In this document: piece by piece, positions 35,055 through 46,800 of the stretch
Layout: every line of letters starts with the position of its first letter
Position numbering within the stretch: position 1 is the first letter of the stretch
Assembly (NCBI GenBank): GCA_000697665.1
Contig: KL197735.1
Location: 298,689 to 362,688 of the forward strand
Direction: 5' to 3'
From: Jaapia argillacea MUCL 33604
Lineage: Eukaryota; Basidiomycota; Agaricomycetes; Jaapiales; Jaapiaceae
Length of the DNA stretch: 64,000 nt
Position numbers and translations under genes: made by a program
The notes under the pieces: generated by a model
The model's input: the letters and a program-made list of their open reading frames with translations, nothing else
What the model was told of the DNA's origin: nothing
The model's database searches: none

Positions 35055-36819
35055 GGTGGTGAACGAGTGAAGATTTTGTAGAGTGGGTGTCAAAGCTAAC
35101 TGGTCAAAGTGTAGAGACCGAGGTACCAAGCTTAGGACGTCTGAAGGTTGGAGGCTAAAGCGCTAAAAGCTTGACGAGTGAAATCAAGGCTTTCGCTTTG
35201 ATGGTTCCTGCGCACAAAGCTCAAGAGCCCCCTGGGCGATCGGACCACCCCAGCGGAACGAAACAAAGGAGAAGCTCTCGAGCTGAGGAGAAAAAAAAGC
35301 TACGCGAAGCAGCTTGGGGCCCGGGGGCAGTGAGACTGACGTTCATTGCCATCGACGGATGTGGATGCATCAGTGAAGGCTCGGGTGGGAGCAGGCGCGC
35401 AGAGGCATGGATGGATTGGATGAGGCGCGACTAGGACGTTGGGTACCGACGCTGGTTAGGGACGGACCGCCCACGAACCTGTCGACCGCAGCTGCGGGTA
35501 GGATCAATAACCTGACAGTTCCGGAGTACGCCCTCAGAGGGGGGGGGCAGTGTCGTCGTGCCACTTCCAGACCGCTTCGTTGAGAATCTTCATCCCATCA
35601 TCTTGAAGCAGTTTTAGATAGCGAGGGAACTGAGTTCACGAGTTGCCAGCGAGTCCAGCCTCATGATTACGAGTCCAACTCAAAGATGCGGCCACGAACA
35701 TATACCACCGACACCACGGAAATTTTCATGCATTTATCGCTTTGGACACAACTGCTCAAATGCCTAGGTCAAATGTGTTGCGGTTGCCAGCGAAGATGTA
35801 TGAGGAGAGACAGCCTGAGGATGGATCATCTGGGTAGACTTGGGGTAGACACGTTGCGGTCGAAGTCCTATGGCCGCGGCCCGCGGCCGTACGTCTCGCG
35901 GCGCCGCGAGGATCGATTCGGGGACTTGAAGTTGAAGAACCTCCCAACAATCCGACACGGTGACCTAAACCTTTCGTCTCCATCCTTCTCTACTAACTGA
36001 CTTACCCCTCGTGATGCAACGAACAGAACGATAGACTAGATGAGGGGGACCTCAAGACCCACTACCATCACCGAAGACATACACCGCACACTGTGGAGGT
36101 TAGCCTGCGGCACGTTCAACACCAGGCTCCGAGCCACACAGTCCGGCATAGACGGAAGTTGAACCAATGGCAACAGCTGCGCAGCGCAGTCTGGCCTGCT
36201 ATACCCGCCTGAAGTGAGCTACTAAGATACATAATATTCGGTGAATCTGCATCGTTAATGTTCACACCCATTGCCAAGCCAGCGACGATCAGGATCAGTC
36301 CAATGACGGCCCGGGCATTATCACGGTCCATTCGCACCAGTATTCGACAGTCGTTTCACCTTTACAAGCAAAACCCAACCTCGGAGACAACTCTGACCGG
36401 TGGCAACGCCGGCCACACGTCCCCTCGTGGAAATTGATTCTTCGTCCTGGGTTTCTTCCTCCCAAATAATGGAATTATACATATTTTTTTCCGAGCAACG
36501 TCCACTGCGTTGTCCAGGTCACCATGCGTTTACTGGCTATTTCCGATTCGAACTATTCATAGATCAAACAATCAAGGTGCATAGCAGTGTATACTCTGCG
36601 CATTTACCAAGATCCTTCGAACCAGTCCGTCTTTTTGATCTCGTGACGCCCACATGTTCGACAAGAGCTGCGGTTATTATGCTGCCAGGAGACTGCGCTT
36701 ACAGCCTCTCGATAGCTGCGGACGTTTCGTTGGTGCCGGGTTAGCGGCCCCCATCGAGGAGAACTTCCGTAAGGTTGGATCTTTGGCTGTTTTGCGGTTC
36801 CAAAAATATGCCCTGCAAA
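35055..36819. other. gap from M2 to the first peroxygenase
   Basis: The segment to about 35640 is the duplicated M-gene flank; it ends with a stretch (CCATCATCTTGAAGCAGTTT) that recurs inverted near 51160 beside M4. Beyond it the sequence is single-copy. No gene is supported; GC palindromes lie at 35872-35910. Confidence 0.45.
35872..35910. repeat. two GC-rich palindromes
   Basis: 35872-35888 (GGCCGCGGCCCGCGGCC) has perfect 8-bp arms, and 35895-35910 (CTCGCGGCGCCGCGAG) is a perfect 16-bp palindrome, only 6 bases apart. Confidence 0.75.
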
Positions 36820-36825
36820 GTATAA
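36820..36825 (+). promoter_or_regulatory. TATA box of peroxygenase 1
   Basis: TATAAA lies 49 bp before the ATG at 36869. The second peroxygenase has a similar site at a similar distance. Confidence 0.5.
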
Positions 36826-36868
36826 AGGCCATCTTGCAAAAGAGCTCCAATCATTGTCCTTTTGCAAG

Positions 36869-38578
36869 ATGCTTTTCCGTACTGCGTTACTTTCGGCTTG
36901 GGTGGTCAGTGCTTTTGCGTATCCTGCGTATGAAGCTGCCCTGGCACAGGGCCAACCAATCACTTTTCCCCCGCCGCTGCCAAACTCCGGAAGCATACTT
37001 ATACCAGGTGAGTGCGTTTTGAAAACTGTCAATACTGGCGAAACTGATTTGAAGTAGATGCGGCCCACCCGTACATCCCTCCTGGTCCGTCGGATCAGCG
37101 GGGACCATGCCGTGCGTATTCACCTTCGTGCCTCTATAATTCAACTATCTGATGATGATCTCATCGCAGCTGGTTTAAATACTATGGTACAATGTCTCCA
37201 CCTCTATGTAAATACCAGTGTCCTGATTTCTGTCGCTCGTTGTTCCAGGCAAACCATGGATACTTACCTCGCAAGTCCGTGCATCGTTTCCCCGCCAGAT
37301 TCGCGTCGCCTAACGATATTATTCTCTAGTGGTATTGTCAGCTCCGCCGATATCATAAATGGTGCACAGGAAGCTTTCAATGTGGATTACAACTTTTCCG
37401 TCGCCCTCGCGTCTTTTGCGCTGGTACGCCTTACGCCACATTCCCTCGACTTACCAAGGCTTATTGTCTCTTCAGCTTTCCAGAGGGAATGTCTTGTTGG
37501 ATCGAGTCTCCCTCGGGCTGGAGTCTCCTCTTGTTCCTCCCTTGCCTGGGAATATCGATGGAACACCTGGTGGATTAGGCAAGCACGGACGATTCGAAGG
37601 TATATCTTCAGCCTGACTCGGCGAGTAGGACCGTTCTCACTGGTATTCTGTAGGGGACGTCTCCATGACCCGTCAGGATTTTGACCTGGGTGACAACGTT
37701 CACTTCCAGCAGGACATGTACGATAATGTCAGTCAACCTTTTGACTTGCTTGTACCCACACCTCGTTCTAATTTTTAACTCACCGTTAGCTCCTGACCTA
37801 CGTTTCGAACTACTCCGATGGGAACGTCGTGTCCGAGAGGGTTTTCCAAGAGTACCGGTATGCTCGGTTCGTGGACTCTTACCTTCGCAATCCTAACGTA
37901 AGTCTTCCACGCAAAATTTTCTTTGACCATACTCACGTTCTTCGATAGTTGACATTCCATGTCGGAAGGTTTGTCCCAGTTCTTGCGAGATTAATCGGGT
38001 GCTAACTATGATACTCACAACAGGCATGGTTTCGGCTATGGCGAAGCAGGATTTACCCTCAACTTCTTCCCCAATGGTATGTCCGTTGAAATTCTCGAAC
38101 AGTGCTTGCACTCATAATTCCGTCTTTCTAGCCAAGGAAGGAAATCTCACCGTCCCAGTAATGAACTCGTTCTTCCAAAATGAAAGGTTCCCGGAAGGAT
38201 GGTACCGTCGTGCCACGCGTTTCACATTCGCCGATGTCAGCAACGCTGCAAATGAGGTCGAAGCTCCGTATCCGGTCCCTGCGGGAGCCAAGAACACTTC
38301 TGGCGTGTACGTTCCCGATGGGGCAATTTATGTCGACACCGTGAGTGTATTGCACAATGTCATACGCAGGAGGACCGAAGCTGACATCGACGTTTGTTCT
38401 CGCTTTCAAGGGCTGCGGTCTTTACCTCAATCTCGCAGGCGACAATGTGCCAGCCGTCTTACTCAACACTACTGGAACGCTCCGGCAGAACGTCGACACC
38501 TTTATCGGAGGTATCTACAACCTCTTCGCACCCTTTGGTTGTTCTCTGGTGGAACCCTCCGGCCCTGCTGGGGTTTGA
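36869..38578 (+). CDS. heme-thiolate peroxidase/unspecific peroxygenase 1 (long type)
   Basis: Twelve short exons join in frame to about 361 residues. The signal peptide is MLFRTALLSAWVVSAFA. The heme-ligand motif PCPGLN is assembled across an intron (GPC|PGLNTM), followed by ANHGYLPRNG. The acid-base motif EGD is at the exon join GRFE|GDVSMTR. The C-terminal part has two Cys (GCGLYLNL and PFGCSLVEP), matching the internal disulfide of long (Agrocybe-type) peroxygenases. Such enzymes are secreted glycoproteins using H2O2 to oxygenate or halogenate organic compounds; several NxS/T sites are present (NTTG, NYSDG, NTSG). No frame break is seen. It is the upstream member of a tandem pair. Confidence 0.88.
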
Positions 38579-39057
38579 TTATGACGACTTGTCGGACTTT
38601 CTACACTGAGAACAGACTTGGACTATTCATTTTACACCTTGTGGACATTGAGAACTCCCGTACTCTTTCTACGTTGTTGGCTACTTCGCGGAGGTCCGTC
38701 GCTGATATAGACAAGTGCACGATTAGAATAGAATCTGCAACTCGACAAGCTAGTTCTTTTCGATCAAATACTCTGTTAGACTCTGGACCTCGCGTTATGG
38801 TAGTGGGATATGGTGACGAAGTTGAAGCCTAATCGCACTCGTTAAGCAGGAGGTGCAACGTCAAGGCCTCCATACATGAGACGGAATTGGGTTATTGTCC
38901 GTGGAACATCGCGGCGTCCTTCGAATAATTGACTGCAAACTAGCTCGGCCAGTCTCTCTGGAGGATGTTCTGCAATTGCTGAAATTCCGGGGAGGGGGAT
39001 TCGAATCGAATCAAAAGGCCGGCGGGGGATTGGTGGTCGATGCAATGTGACAGCAAG

Positions 39058-39266
39058 TTACAAATCGATAGTCAGGTCGACAAAAGATCTACACACAGCA
39101 AATATTGATGCCCGACCGTTAGCGGTGTCGTCGGAGTCCTCTGCAGGTGAAGCGACCTCAGAATTGATGAGAATTACTGCTTTCGGTTCGTTTTGCTCGC
39201 GGCTAACAGCGGAAAGTCAATTCTGTGCGTCTCTGTGGGTTTTGCAACCTGACTATCGATTTGTAA
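39058..39266. repeat. inverted repeat with identical 19-bp core
   Basis: 39058-39076 (TTACAAATCGATAGTCAGG) is exactly the reverse complement of 39248-39266; weaker pairing extends outward to about 40 bp per arm. It could be a small foldback element. Confidence 0.6.
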
Positions 39267-39579
39267 TCTGCTGGAAAAGACCAACCTAAATACTCACCTG
39301 CGATTGCTGAATAAATTACCTCAACCGGAGGGAGCAGTCTACCTTCCACGCATGCAGCCGCGCCATTACCCATCGACTGTTGAACCTCTCGTTGTCTGTT
39401 GGAGCCATTGCAGCGTCCGAGTCGTCGGAGTTTGTATGGGAGGTAGGCCGACACCACGACAGCAAATTACAGTCGTATATTTTCCACGGAATACGACTCA
39501 CCGTCTCTTCGAAGTCCGTGAACCGGAAAACTGGTGATACAAGGCCCCATCCGTGAAGGTCGACATCACCGTCGGAGTC

Positions 39580-40004
39580 TCGTGCTAGTCACTGCAGACG
39601 ACGGCCAATAAGCCATCTCATCATATCGTTGACATATCCATTTCCGAATTCATAAGGTTCCCGGTGCTATATCCCCTCGACATTCCGTTTCGAGTGGTTA
39701 AAATATCTGAATAACTATGGCTTCCCAGCATATTCAAATCACGTATTTAAAATATTCTGTGCGAACACCTTCCTAATATAGTAACATGACTGCCAAATAT
39801 AGTAATTTTTCACCATCATATTTTAAACATGCGATTTGGATATGTTGGGCAGCCATACCTATTCACATATTTTAACCATTCGAAAGGGAATGTCGAGGGG
39901 ACATAGCACCGGAAACCTTATGAATTCGGAAATGTACATGTAAACAATATGCCGGGATGGTTTATTGGCCCTCGTCTGCAGTGAGTCGGAGTCTTGTCCA
40001 TCCG
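39580..40004. mobile_element. foldback/MITE-like element
   Basis: Arms of about 185-195 bp (about 39580-39762 and 39810-40004) are reverse complements with moderate mismatch; the inner 100 bp are closest (CCGAATTCATAAGG near 39645 pairs with CCTTATGAATTCGG near 39916). The loop is about 50 bp and AT-rich. No coding part exists, and target-site duplication is not clear. It is a non-autonomous DNA element by structure. Confidence 0.65.
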
Positions 40005-40580
40005 TGGACTCGGAATAGCATAGTTCAAAGCTTCCAAATGGACACATTGGTCAACGCAAGTTGAAGTCGAAGCCGCCTAAGGCCTCAAGCTCAGGCAGTA
40101 TCTCGTAATTTGTTTTAGACTTCCGGACAATCAAATCCCCGCACACACACAAACCCAGTCTTCCCGTCTTCCCCTCAAACCACCCCTCGAGCCTGAAATA
40201 GGTGGTGCATTGCTTCCTGCCAGTGGCAGTTTCATACTCGATATATCTTACCAATAAAGCACAAGCCACCATGTGCACTACACGAAACCAAACTATTCTG
40301 AGCTGAAGACTCTTGAATTCACGACGTATGATATCGATGGAGCACTTCGGTTTACTCAAGTCCCAGTCGCCAGGATCGTCCCGGTGGCTTGTACATTTGG
40401 AGCATTCCACCCACATGCTGTTGGAGTATGCGGTTGTGGCTCTCCGCTACCTACCCGTCCACCGCTGCGATCTTCCCATCCATGGTGGTTTTTCGTTGTC
40501 GCGAATGGCCCGACGCCCCATCGAAGTTCTCACAGCGGATTCCTTCGGTACATAGCTTCCGACCTTCTGCCGTCGGAGCA

Positions 40581-40587
40581 CATAAAA
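40581..40587 (+). promoter_or_regulatory. TATA-like box of peroxygenase 2
   Basis: CATAAAA lies 47 bp before the ATG at 40628, nearly the spacing seen in peroxygenase 1. Confidence 0.4.
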
Positions 40588-40627
40588 GCCTCAGTGAAAG
40601 GGCTTGAAACCTCGTCCTCTACACAAG

Positions 40628-42329
40628 ATGCTTTTCCAGACTGTCTTAATTTCCGCTTGGGCTCTTCAGTCTCTTGCCTACCCTGCATACGAGGCAGCCT
40701 TCTGGGGGGGCGAACCAATCACCTTCCCTCCACCACTAGCGAATGCTGGAAGCATACTCATCCCGGGTAGTTCAGCTTGATTTGTGGATCCATTTGTAGT
40801 GACTCAACTGCGAGCAGATGCGGCCCACCCTTACATTCCCCCTGGTCCTTTGGATCAACGAGGACCGTGCCGTTCGTACTCCATATTCTTGTCACTGATA
40901 TTTTGCTGAGCTCCGGCTATAGCTGGGTTGAACACGATGGTGCGATTCCCAAACAATTCAAGCCTATTTCCGATCTTCTTTTCTCACCCTTTATTTCTAT
41001 CACTGGTCTAGGCAAATCATGGATATTTGCCTCGCAAGTATGTTGGGCGGGTAATCTGACGATCACCGATCTGTGTTGACATTACGGTGCTTTCAGTGGT
41101 ATTGTCAGTTCGGCTGATATCATCAATGGCGCCCAAGAAGCATTCAATGTCGACTACAACTTCTCGGTGGCCCTCGCTTCCTTTGCCCTGGTACGACATA
41201 CTTCTGAGTCACCTACTCCTGTAGTCCGTCGGGCTGACTCATTCTTTAGCTCTCAAGAGGAAACGTACTCCTCGACCTAGTGTCCCTTGGCCTAGAGTCT
41301 CCATTGGTCCCTCCGTTGCCCGGAAACTTGGACGGTATCCCCGGAGGCCTTGGAAAGCATGGCCGCTTCGAAGGTGGGCCTTGATCCATACAGTACTATC
41401 AATCATGATTGACCTGTCTATAGGAGACGTCTCCATGACTCGTCAAGACTACGCCCTTGGGGATAATATCCACTTCCAGCCTGACATGTACGATAACGTA
41501 CGTCACCCTCCAGATCCTTGACAGCCTGACCTGACTTGTCTTAGCTTCTCACCTATGTTGCGAATTACTCGGACGGCAACATCGTTACCGAGGCTGTATT
41601 TGAACAGTACCGATATGCTCGCTTCGAAGATTCTTACCTTCGCAACCCCAATGTACGCCCACACCGCATTGCTGTCGAACTCTCCCACTAACTGATTTAC
41701 TAGTTGACCTTTCATTCTGGGAGGTCTGTCCATTTCACTCCCCGTTCGCGGTCCTTCTGACGGAGAAATTTGTGACAGACATGGCTTCGGCTACGGCGAG
41801 GCGGGGTTCACCCTCAACTTCTTCCCCAACGGTAAATCCCCATTCTATCACCGCGCCTGATCAACAAGCTGAGGCTTCCACCTATTCTCTAGCAAAGGAA
41901 GGCAATCTCACCGTCCCCGTCATGAACTCCTTCTTCCGGAACGAAACTTTCCCCGAAGGATGGTATCGCCGTGCAACCCCATTCACTTTCGCAGGGGTAA
42001 TCACCGCTGCAGGCCAAATAGAAGCCCCTCATCCCGTTCCCGCAGGAGCCAAGAATTCTTCAGGTGTATATGTCACTGACCCTACCAGCGCCTCCGGTGT
42101 AAGCGTACTCCTCATACCAAAGCAGAAGTCGCCACTGATTTCTTTCGCCCCTGCTCTTTAGATCTGCGGTCTCTACGCCAACCTCGCGAGCCAGAACGTT
42201 CCTGCTATCTTACTCAACACCACAGGAACGTTGCTTCAAAACGTCAATACCCTGATTGGCGGTGTTTACAAGATCTTCGAGCCCTTTGGTTGTGCGATGG
42301 TTCTCCCAACAGGTCCTGCTGGTGTTTGA
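40628..42329 (+). CDS. heme-thiolate peroxidase/unspecific peroxygenase 2 (long type)
   Basis: The gene has the same exon plan as peroxygenase 1, and each join is in frame. Signal peptide MLFQTVLISAWALQSLA, the split PC|PGLNTM, ANHGYLPRNG, the FE|GDVSMTR acid-base motif, HGFGYGEAGFTLNFFPN and the two C-terminal Cys (ICGLYANL, PFGCAMVLP) are all present, to a stop at 42327-42329. The first donor is an unusual GTAGTT. The two genes are close paralogs about 2 kb apart on the same strand, so this is a tandem duplication. Differences cluster near the C-terminus and in the WGGEPITFPPPL start of the mature protein. It is probably secreted and active. Confidence 0.88.
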
Positions 42330-42887
42330 TCGAACTAGGCTTGGCTTTCTCCTTGATCCTGGAGATTATCGATGTATTCACCGATCTTCGATTGGTCTAC
42401 ACGGTCACGTTATACTCCTTGGATTCATAGTGTAAGCCTTTCCTCGTGATCGGGGCCCAACACACTCGACGACTTGAGTGAACATCCGCTCCCATGAACA
42501 TCTATGGGCACGTTTCTCAAGTTTGCACACATCAACTAGGGTACCGGTAACATTCCCCTTGGGCGCCGTCGATATCTCGTTTCCAGCGGTGAGAGCCGTA
42601 GCCCCTCTCCAACTGTCGGACATCAACTGCGAGACTGGCAGTCGCAACAAAAGTGTCCACCCAAAAAAGTGTCACAAAACCGTCTATGCCATACCAACGA
42701 ACTCCAACAACAAAACCAAAGAGCAAAGACAGCGTCAAGCATCTCGCCAATACCAGGTATCAACAAAGCACCAAAAAAACAGGGACAGCGTGCATAAGTT
42801 TGAAAACTATTAAGGATCGATTAATGTGCATGTGTACGTGTGGCTCAAAACGTCTATGGATCACCAAAACTACCCTCCACCGCCCAC
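42330..42887. other. convergent 3' gap
   Basis: 3' ends of peroxygenase 2 (plus) and citrate synthase (minus). No gene is seen. Confidence 0.45.
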
Positions 42888-44987
42888 TCAGTTCTTCCCA
42901 GTGAACATCTTCTTGATAATTTCACTCGAATACGACTTGGGCCTCTCCAAAGCTAAACACACAACCATCATCAGTACCAATCAAGCGAAATAGAAGAGGA
43001 AAGAAACTCACGAGCACCCAAAGCCCTATCCCAGATCAACTGAGCAGCAACACCAAACGCTCTCGAAATACCAAACAAGACGGTATAGAACTGCATTTGG
43101 TTCAATCCGTAATGAGTGAGGAGCACACCAGAGTGGGCGTCGACGTTAGGCCAGGGGTTCTTGGCTTTGCCAGCCTACACAACGAGACATTGGTGAGTTG
43201 TGGGTCAGGAATGGGAAGAGATGGAAGAAACGTACCTCCAACAAAACACCAGGGACGATCTCATAAACCTGTCCCACCAACTTGAACAGCTTATCCTCGG
43301 GCAAGTGCTTCAAAGCGAACTCCCTCTGAGCCATGTACCTAGGATCCGTCTTCCTCAACACAGCATGTCCATACCTAAACCAAAGATCGTCAATAAGTGT
43401 CAAGTTGAACGCATATCCAGGAGCATATAGCCACCATACAGCCCCAAAGAATCAAACAACTCACCCAGGGACGACCTGTCCACCCTTCAGCGTCGACCAA
43501 ACATACTCCTTAACAGCCTCATCAGTAGCATCCTCCCCAATCTTCTCCTGCATCTTCGTCAACCAAACCAACACTTCCTGATTCGCCAACCCATGAAGCG
43601 GTCCAGCCAATCCATTCAAAGAGGCAGCAAACGAAAGGAAAGGGTCTGATAATGCTGATCCGACCAACTTGCCAGTGTGTGCTGAAACGTTGCCTCCTTC
43701 GTGATCACTGTTTCACCCCAGGACAAAGTAGGTTAGGGGTGGTGGGTAGGTGGGGGAGAGGGAGGGTACTTGCCTGTGGATGGTGACGTAAAGTCGTAAT
43801 AATTCGACGAAACCTTCGTTATCTCCGAACCCGAGTAATGTAGCAAGGTTGGCGGAGTAATCCTTGGTGGGGTCGATGGGAGGGAGGTTCTTCTGGCCGT
43901 AGACGTTTTGGTAGATACGGCCTGCAATAGCGGGGAGTTTGGCGATCCTAGGGTTGGGTTTGAGTTAGTATTGGTTTCAGAAGGATGTACAGCAGAGTGG
44001 TGGAGGAGGAATGAGGAAAGAACGTACAAATCCATGCAATCCTCAAACACAGGTCCCCAATATTCCTTCTTCGAGATCCCATTCGCATAAGCTTTCGCAA
44101 ACGCCGAATCATGGTTCAACTACCTCATCTCCATCAGCATACATCCCACAAATTCAACTCCAAAACGTCACTCACAGCAGTAACAGCCAAACTAAACTGA
44201 CTCATAGGATGTAAAGTCGGCGGACACCTATCAATCAATTCTTGTACGAAACCCGGAATCTCAGCTCTCGAAGCCCAATCTGCGCTGAGAGCTTTGACTT
44301 GTTCGGGAGTGGGTACTTCGCCTGTGAGGAGTAGCCAAAAGAGACCTTCGGGGAGGGGCTCGGAGCCTCCGGGGGCGGTGGGGAGGAGACGTTGGATATC
44401 GGGGATTGTGTAGTTGCGGAATCGGATACCTTCCTCTATAAGTGGAGGTGGTGAGTGTGTGCGCACTGAAGAGGCAGTAGAGTATGGACGTACCTGGGTC
44501 GAGGACTGAACCGTCCCAGATGAGAGCGGGAAGACCTCTCATGCCGCTGTTTGGTTCAAACGTGAGTATATGCGCGGGTGGGAATCGAGAGAAGAGTTGA
44601 CGTACCCATATAGTTGGTCAACAGTGACGGGTCCGAAAGACTTTTTACCATGTTCAGCGCGGATGGCCTTGACCTATTCACAGAAGAACAGTTAACGTTA
44701 AGAATTAGACTTTGGCGTGCAGGCACCCAAGAAGCGCAAGCCGGCGGTCACAAGGTGCCAAGCGAAGAGAGGGGGGGTTAAAAAGGTAAAGACACGTACG
44801 TTCTCAATCTCTTTGGGAATCAGCTGTTGCATTCGCTCCTTGAGACTTTGTGAGCCGGTGGACGCGAAGCGGACTGACGAGAACGCTGAACGCGTGACGC
44901 GCGCCTGTGATATCAAATTTAGCCTTCGATTTGCCAACAAAACGAAGAGTGCAAGACAATTACTTGTTTTAATGCAGGGCGGAACAT
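42888..44987 (-). CDS. CIT1: citrate synthase, mitochondrial
   Basis: A multi-exon gene from ATG 44987 (first exon only 24 bp, MFRPALKQ) to the stop at 42888-42890. The N-terminus, rich in Arg and Ser ([16 protein letters not shown]), is a mitochondrial import signal. Core motifs follow in order: [44 protein letters not shown] (catalytic His), [17 protein letters not shown] (second His), [12 protein letters not shown] (catalytic Asp) and the [13 protein letters not shown] end. It condenses acetyl-CoA with oxaloacetate at the head of the citric acid cycle. It is a single-copy housekeeping gene inside the island between the two cassette groups. GK replaces the usual residues after SAHT, which is a mild oddity. 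Intact. Confidence 0.93.
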
Positions 44988-45767
44988 CCTTTTGATTTTA
45001 GTGGGAGGACGAGGAAGGAGGAGGGAAGAAAGAGAGAGGAAGGTGGCAGAGAGGAGCAAGAGCGGGTGGGAGTGAACTTTCAAAGTTTTTGAGTGATGTC
45101 GGCGAGGGCAAACTCGGAGTGGCCATCCAATGACGTTCAGGCACCCACGTGGCAACAGCCCAAACTCCGAGGTGGATTCTGTCGGTGCTCTCACTGCTGA
45201 CTGTCGCTCACAGGGAAATCGCTGGATGCTTACCAGATACTCCCCTCGACGTTCTCACCGGCGCCTTGGATCATGGGAATATTTGTGCATTATCGACGAG
45301 CTACATCTTTTCGAGGTCAGCGGTCGTGCCCACAGATACTCAGGCGGTCCGTCCCCAACACGCCGTCGACATTGGGGAGGCGAGTAAATGTACCCCAACG
45401 CCTTAGTCGCGCCCCATCCAATCCATCCATGCCCCTGCGCGCCCTCCCCCATTTTGGTTTTCACCGATGGATCACATCAACCGGCAATCTCAATCGCACT
45501 AACTCCCCAGCTGCAATATTGCAGGTCTTGCTTTTTCCTCGGCTGAAAATACTCCGTCTGGCTTCATTGTTCCGGGATGATCCAATCACCCAGGAGACTC
45601 GTGGGCTTTGTGCACAGGAACCATCAAAGCGAAGACCTTGATTTCACTCGTCAAGCGTTTAGCGCTTTAGCCTCCAACCTTCGTACGTCTTCGTACCTCG
45701 GCCTCTACACTTTGACTCGCTGGCTTTGACACTCACTCTACAAAAATCTATTTTCTGGTTCACCGCC
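44988..45767. other. divergent gap: citrate synthase and M3 upstream regions
   Basis: Citrate synthase promoter up to about 45120. From there the sequence is the duplicated M-gene flank (CGGTCCGTCCCC near 45350 and CCCCATCCAATCCATCCATG near 45413 recur beside M4). Confidence 0.5.
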
Positions 45768-46800
45768 ATGTCAACACAATCCCGATCGTCCTAACATGGA
45801 ACCTCCACCCGAGCCCAACTCGCCAAGATTCTCTGCTTCCCATCCTCCTTCTCGTCCAGGCACAGATTCGGATTCTCGAAACTTCTCCTACCCGATCTCC
45901 CTTCCCCACGCCTCATGATCCATATGTGAAATGCAAGAATTGCACATCGACCCCCCTCCGAAATTCGGGCTCTACGCCGGAGCACTCGCACTGCGTCTAC
46001 CTATCACTACATTCCTATGTGGAGTATACGTGCTGTACGGATATCTGGCGTTTCACGATGCCGGACTAGTGAACGCGCCCTTGAATCCCTCGTTGGGCGG
46101 AGTGGTGGGCGCCATCAAAGTGGTCTCCATCGAGTTCGTTGCATCTGGTGTACTCGTCAAAGCGTACCTCAAACATTCGAGAAACCACTGCCACAACTGC
46201 CATCCCATTACAAATTCGGCTTCGACCTTAACCTCGCTTCGAGTCACGCTAGGCGTCCCAAGCCTGAATTCCTCAGCACTGGGTGCAAAGACTGATTGTA
46301 GGCCTCCAAACACTGTCCGAAAATTCTCCAAACATTGAGAATCCTCGATGTTCTTTGTGTGTTTTGTGGATTGATGACTGTTCTTTATATGTTTTGGTGA
46401 TGTGCCGTTGCCGAACATCATTCATTGCACCCAGTGCAGAACGATCCTACCACTAGACGTTTCCTCCACTCTTTCCCTCGGTCTAACCATCTGTTTGACA
46501 GTCCTTCGTTCGGCCCTAGCAGGTTTCCAAGGATTCGTCACCATCCGTCTGGCGGGGTCTATCCCGTTCGACTTTCCGAACATCATCCACCTCGGACTAG
46601 ACTTCAACCGATTCGGACTCCGGTCGGAGTTGGACTGGAACTTGGGTTGGGGTTTGGGGGTGAATGTGGCTGTGGGTGCGTTCGGAGCTCTGTCCTTGAG
46701 CTGGATATTGGTTGGTGGGGTGAAGGTTTGTTATGTTGTTGGGAGATGGTGTAAGAGATGGGTGAGGGGGTGGTGGGGTGGGCATTTACGGTTCGTTTGA
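45768..46800 (+). pseudogene. M3: membrane protein copy, broken and MITE-inserted
   Basis: Start ATGTCAACACAATCC matches M2 and M5. The frame is lost early, then recovered at KFGLYAGALALRLPITTFLCG, GGVVGAI and FVASGVLVKAYLKHSRN. A 160-bp element interrupts the sequence after 46276. The second half (LTVLRSALAGFQGFVTIRL to GAFGALSLSWILVGG) resumes after the insert and ends at 46800. Several frame breaks plus the insertion make it non-functional as a full protein. It faces K3. Confidence 0.7.
46277..46436. mobile_element. 160-bp MITE with 12-bp terminal inverted repeats
   Basis: The ends CACTGGGTGCAA and TTGCACCCAGTG are perfect inverted repeats. CAG flanks both sides (46274-46276 and 46437-46439), a 3-bp target duplication, and copy M4 has the empty site. 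A CACT start with a 3-bp duplication resembles CACTA-type elements. There is no coding capacity. Confidence 0.85.

Larger units (their letters stand above)
38579..40627. other. gap between the peroxygenases, with inverted repeats
   Basis: About 2 kb without a supported gene. It holds the repeats listed at 39058-39266 and 39580-40004. A 121-codon minus-strand frame (40051-40416) has no homolog I recognise and no splice context. Confidence 0.45.

Noticed and set aside
40051-40416. 121-codon minus-strand frame between the peroxygenases
   Set aside because: No domain, no splice context and no paralog in the window; kept only as a note in the gap entry.
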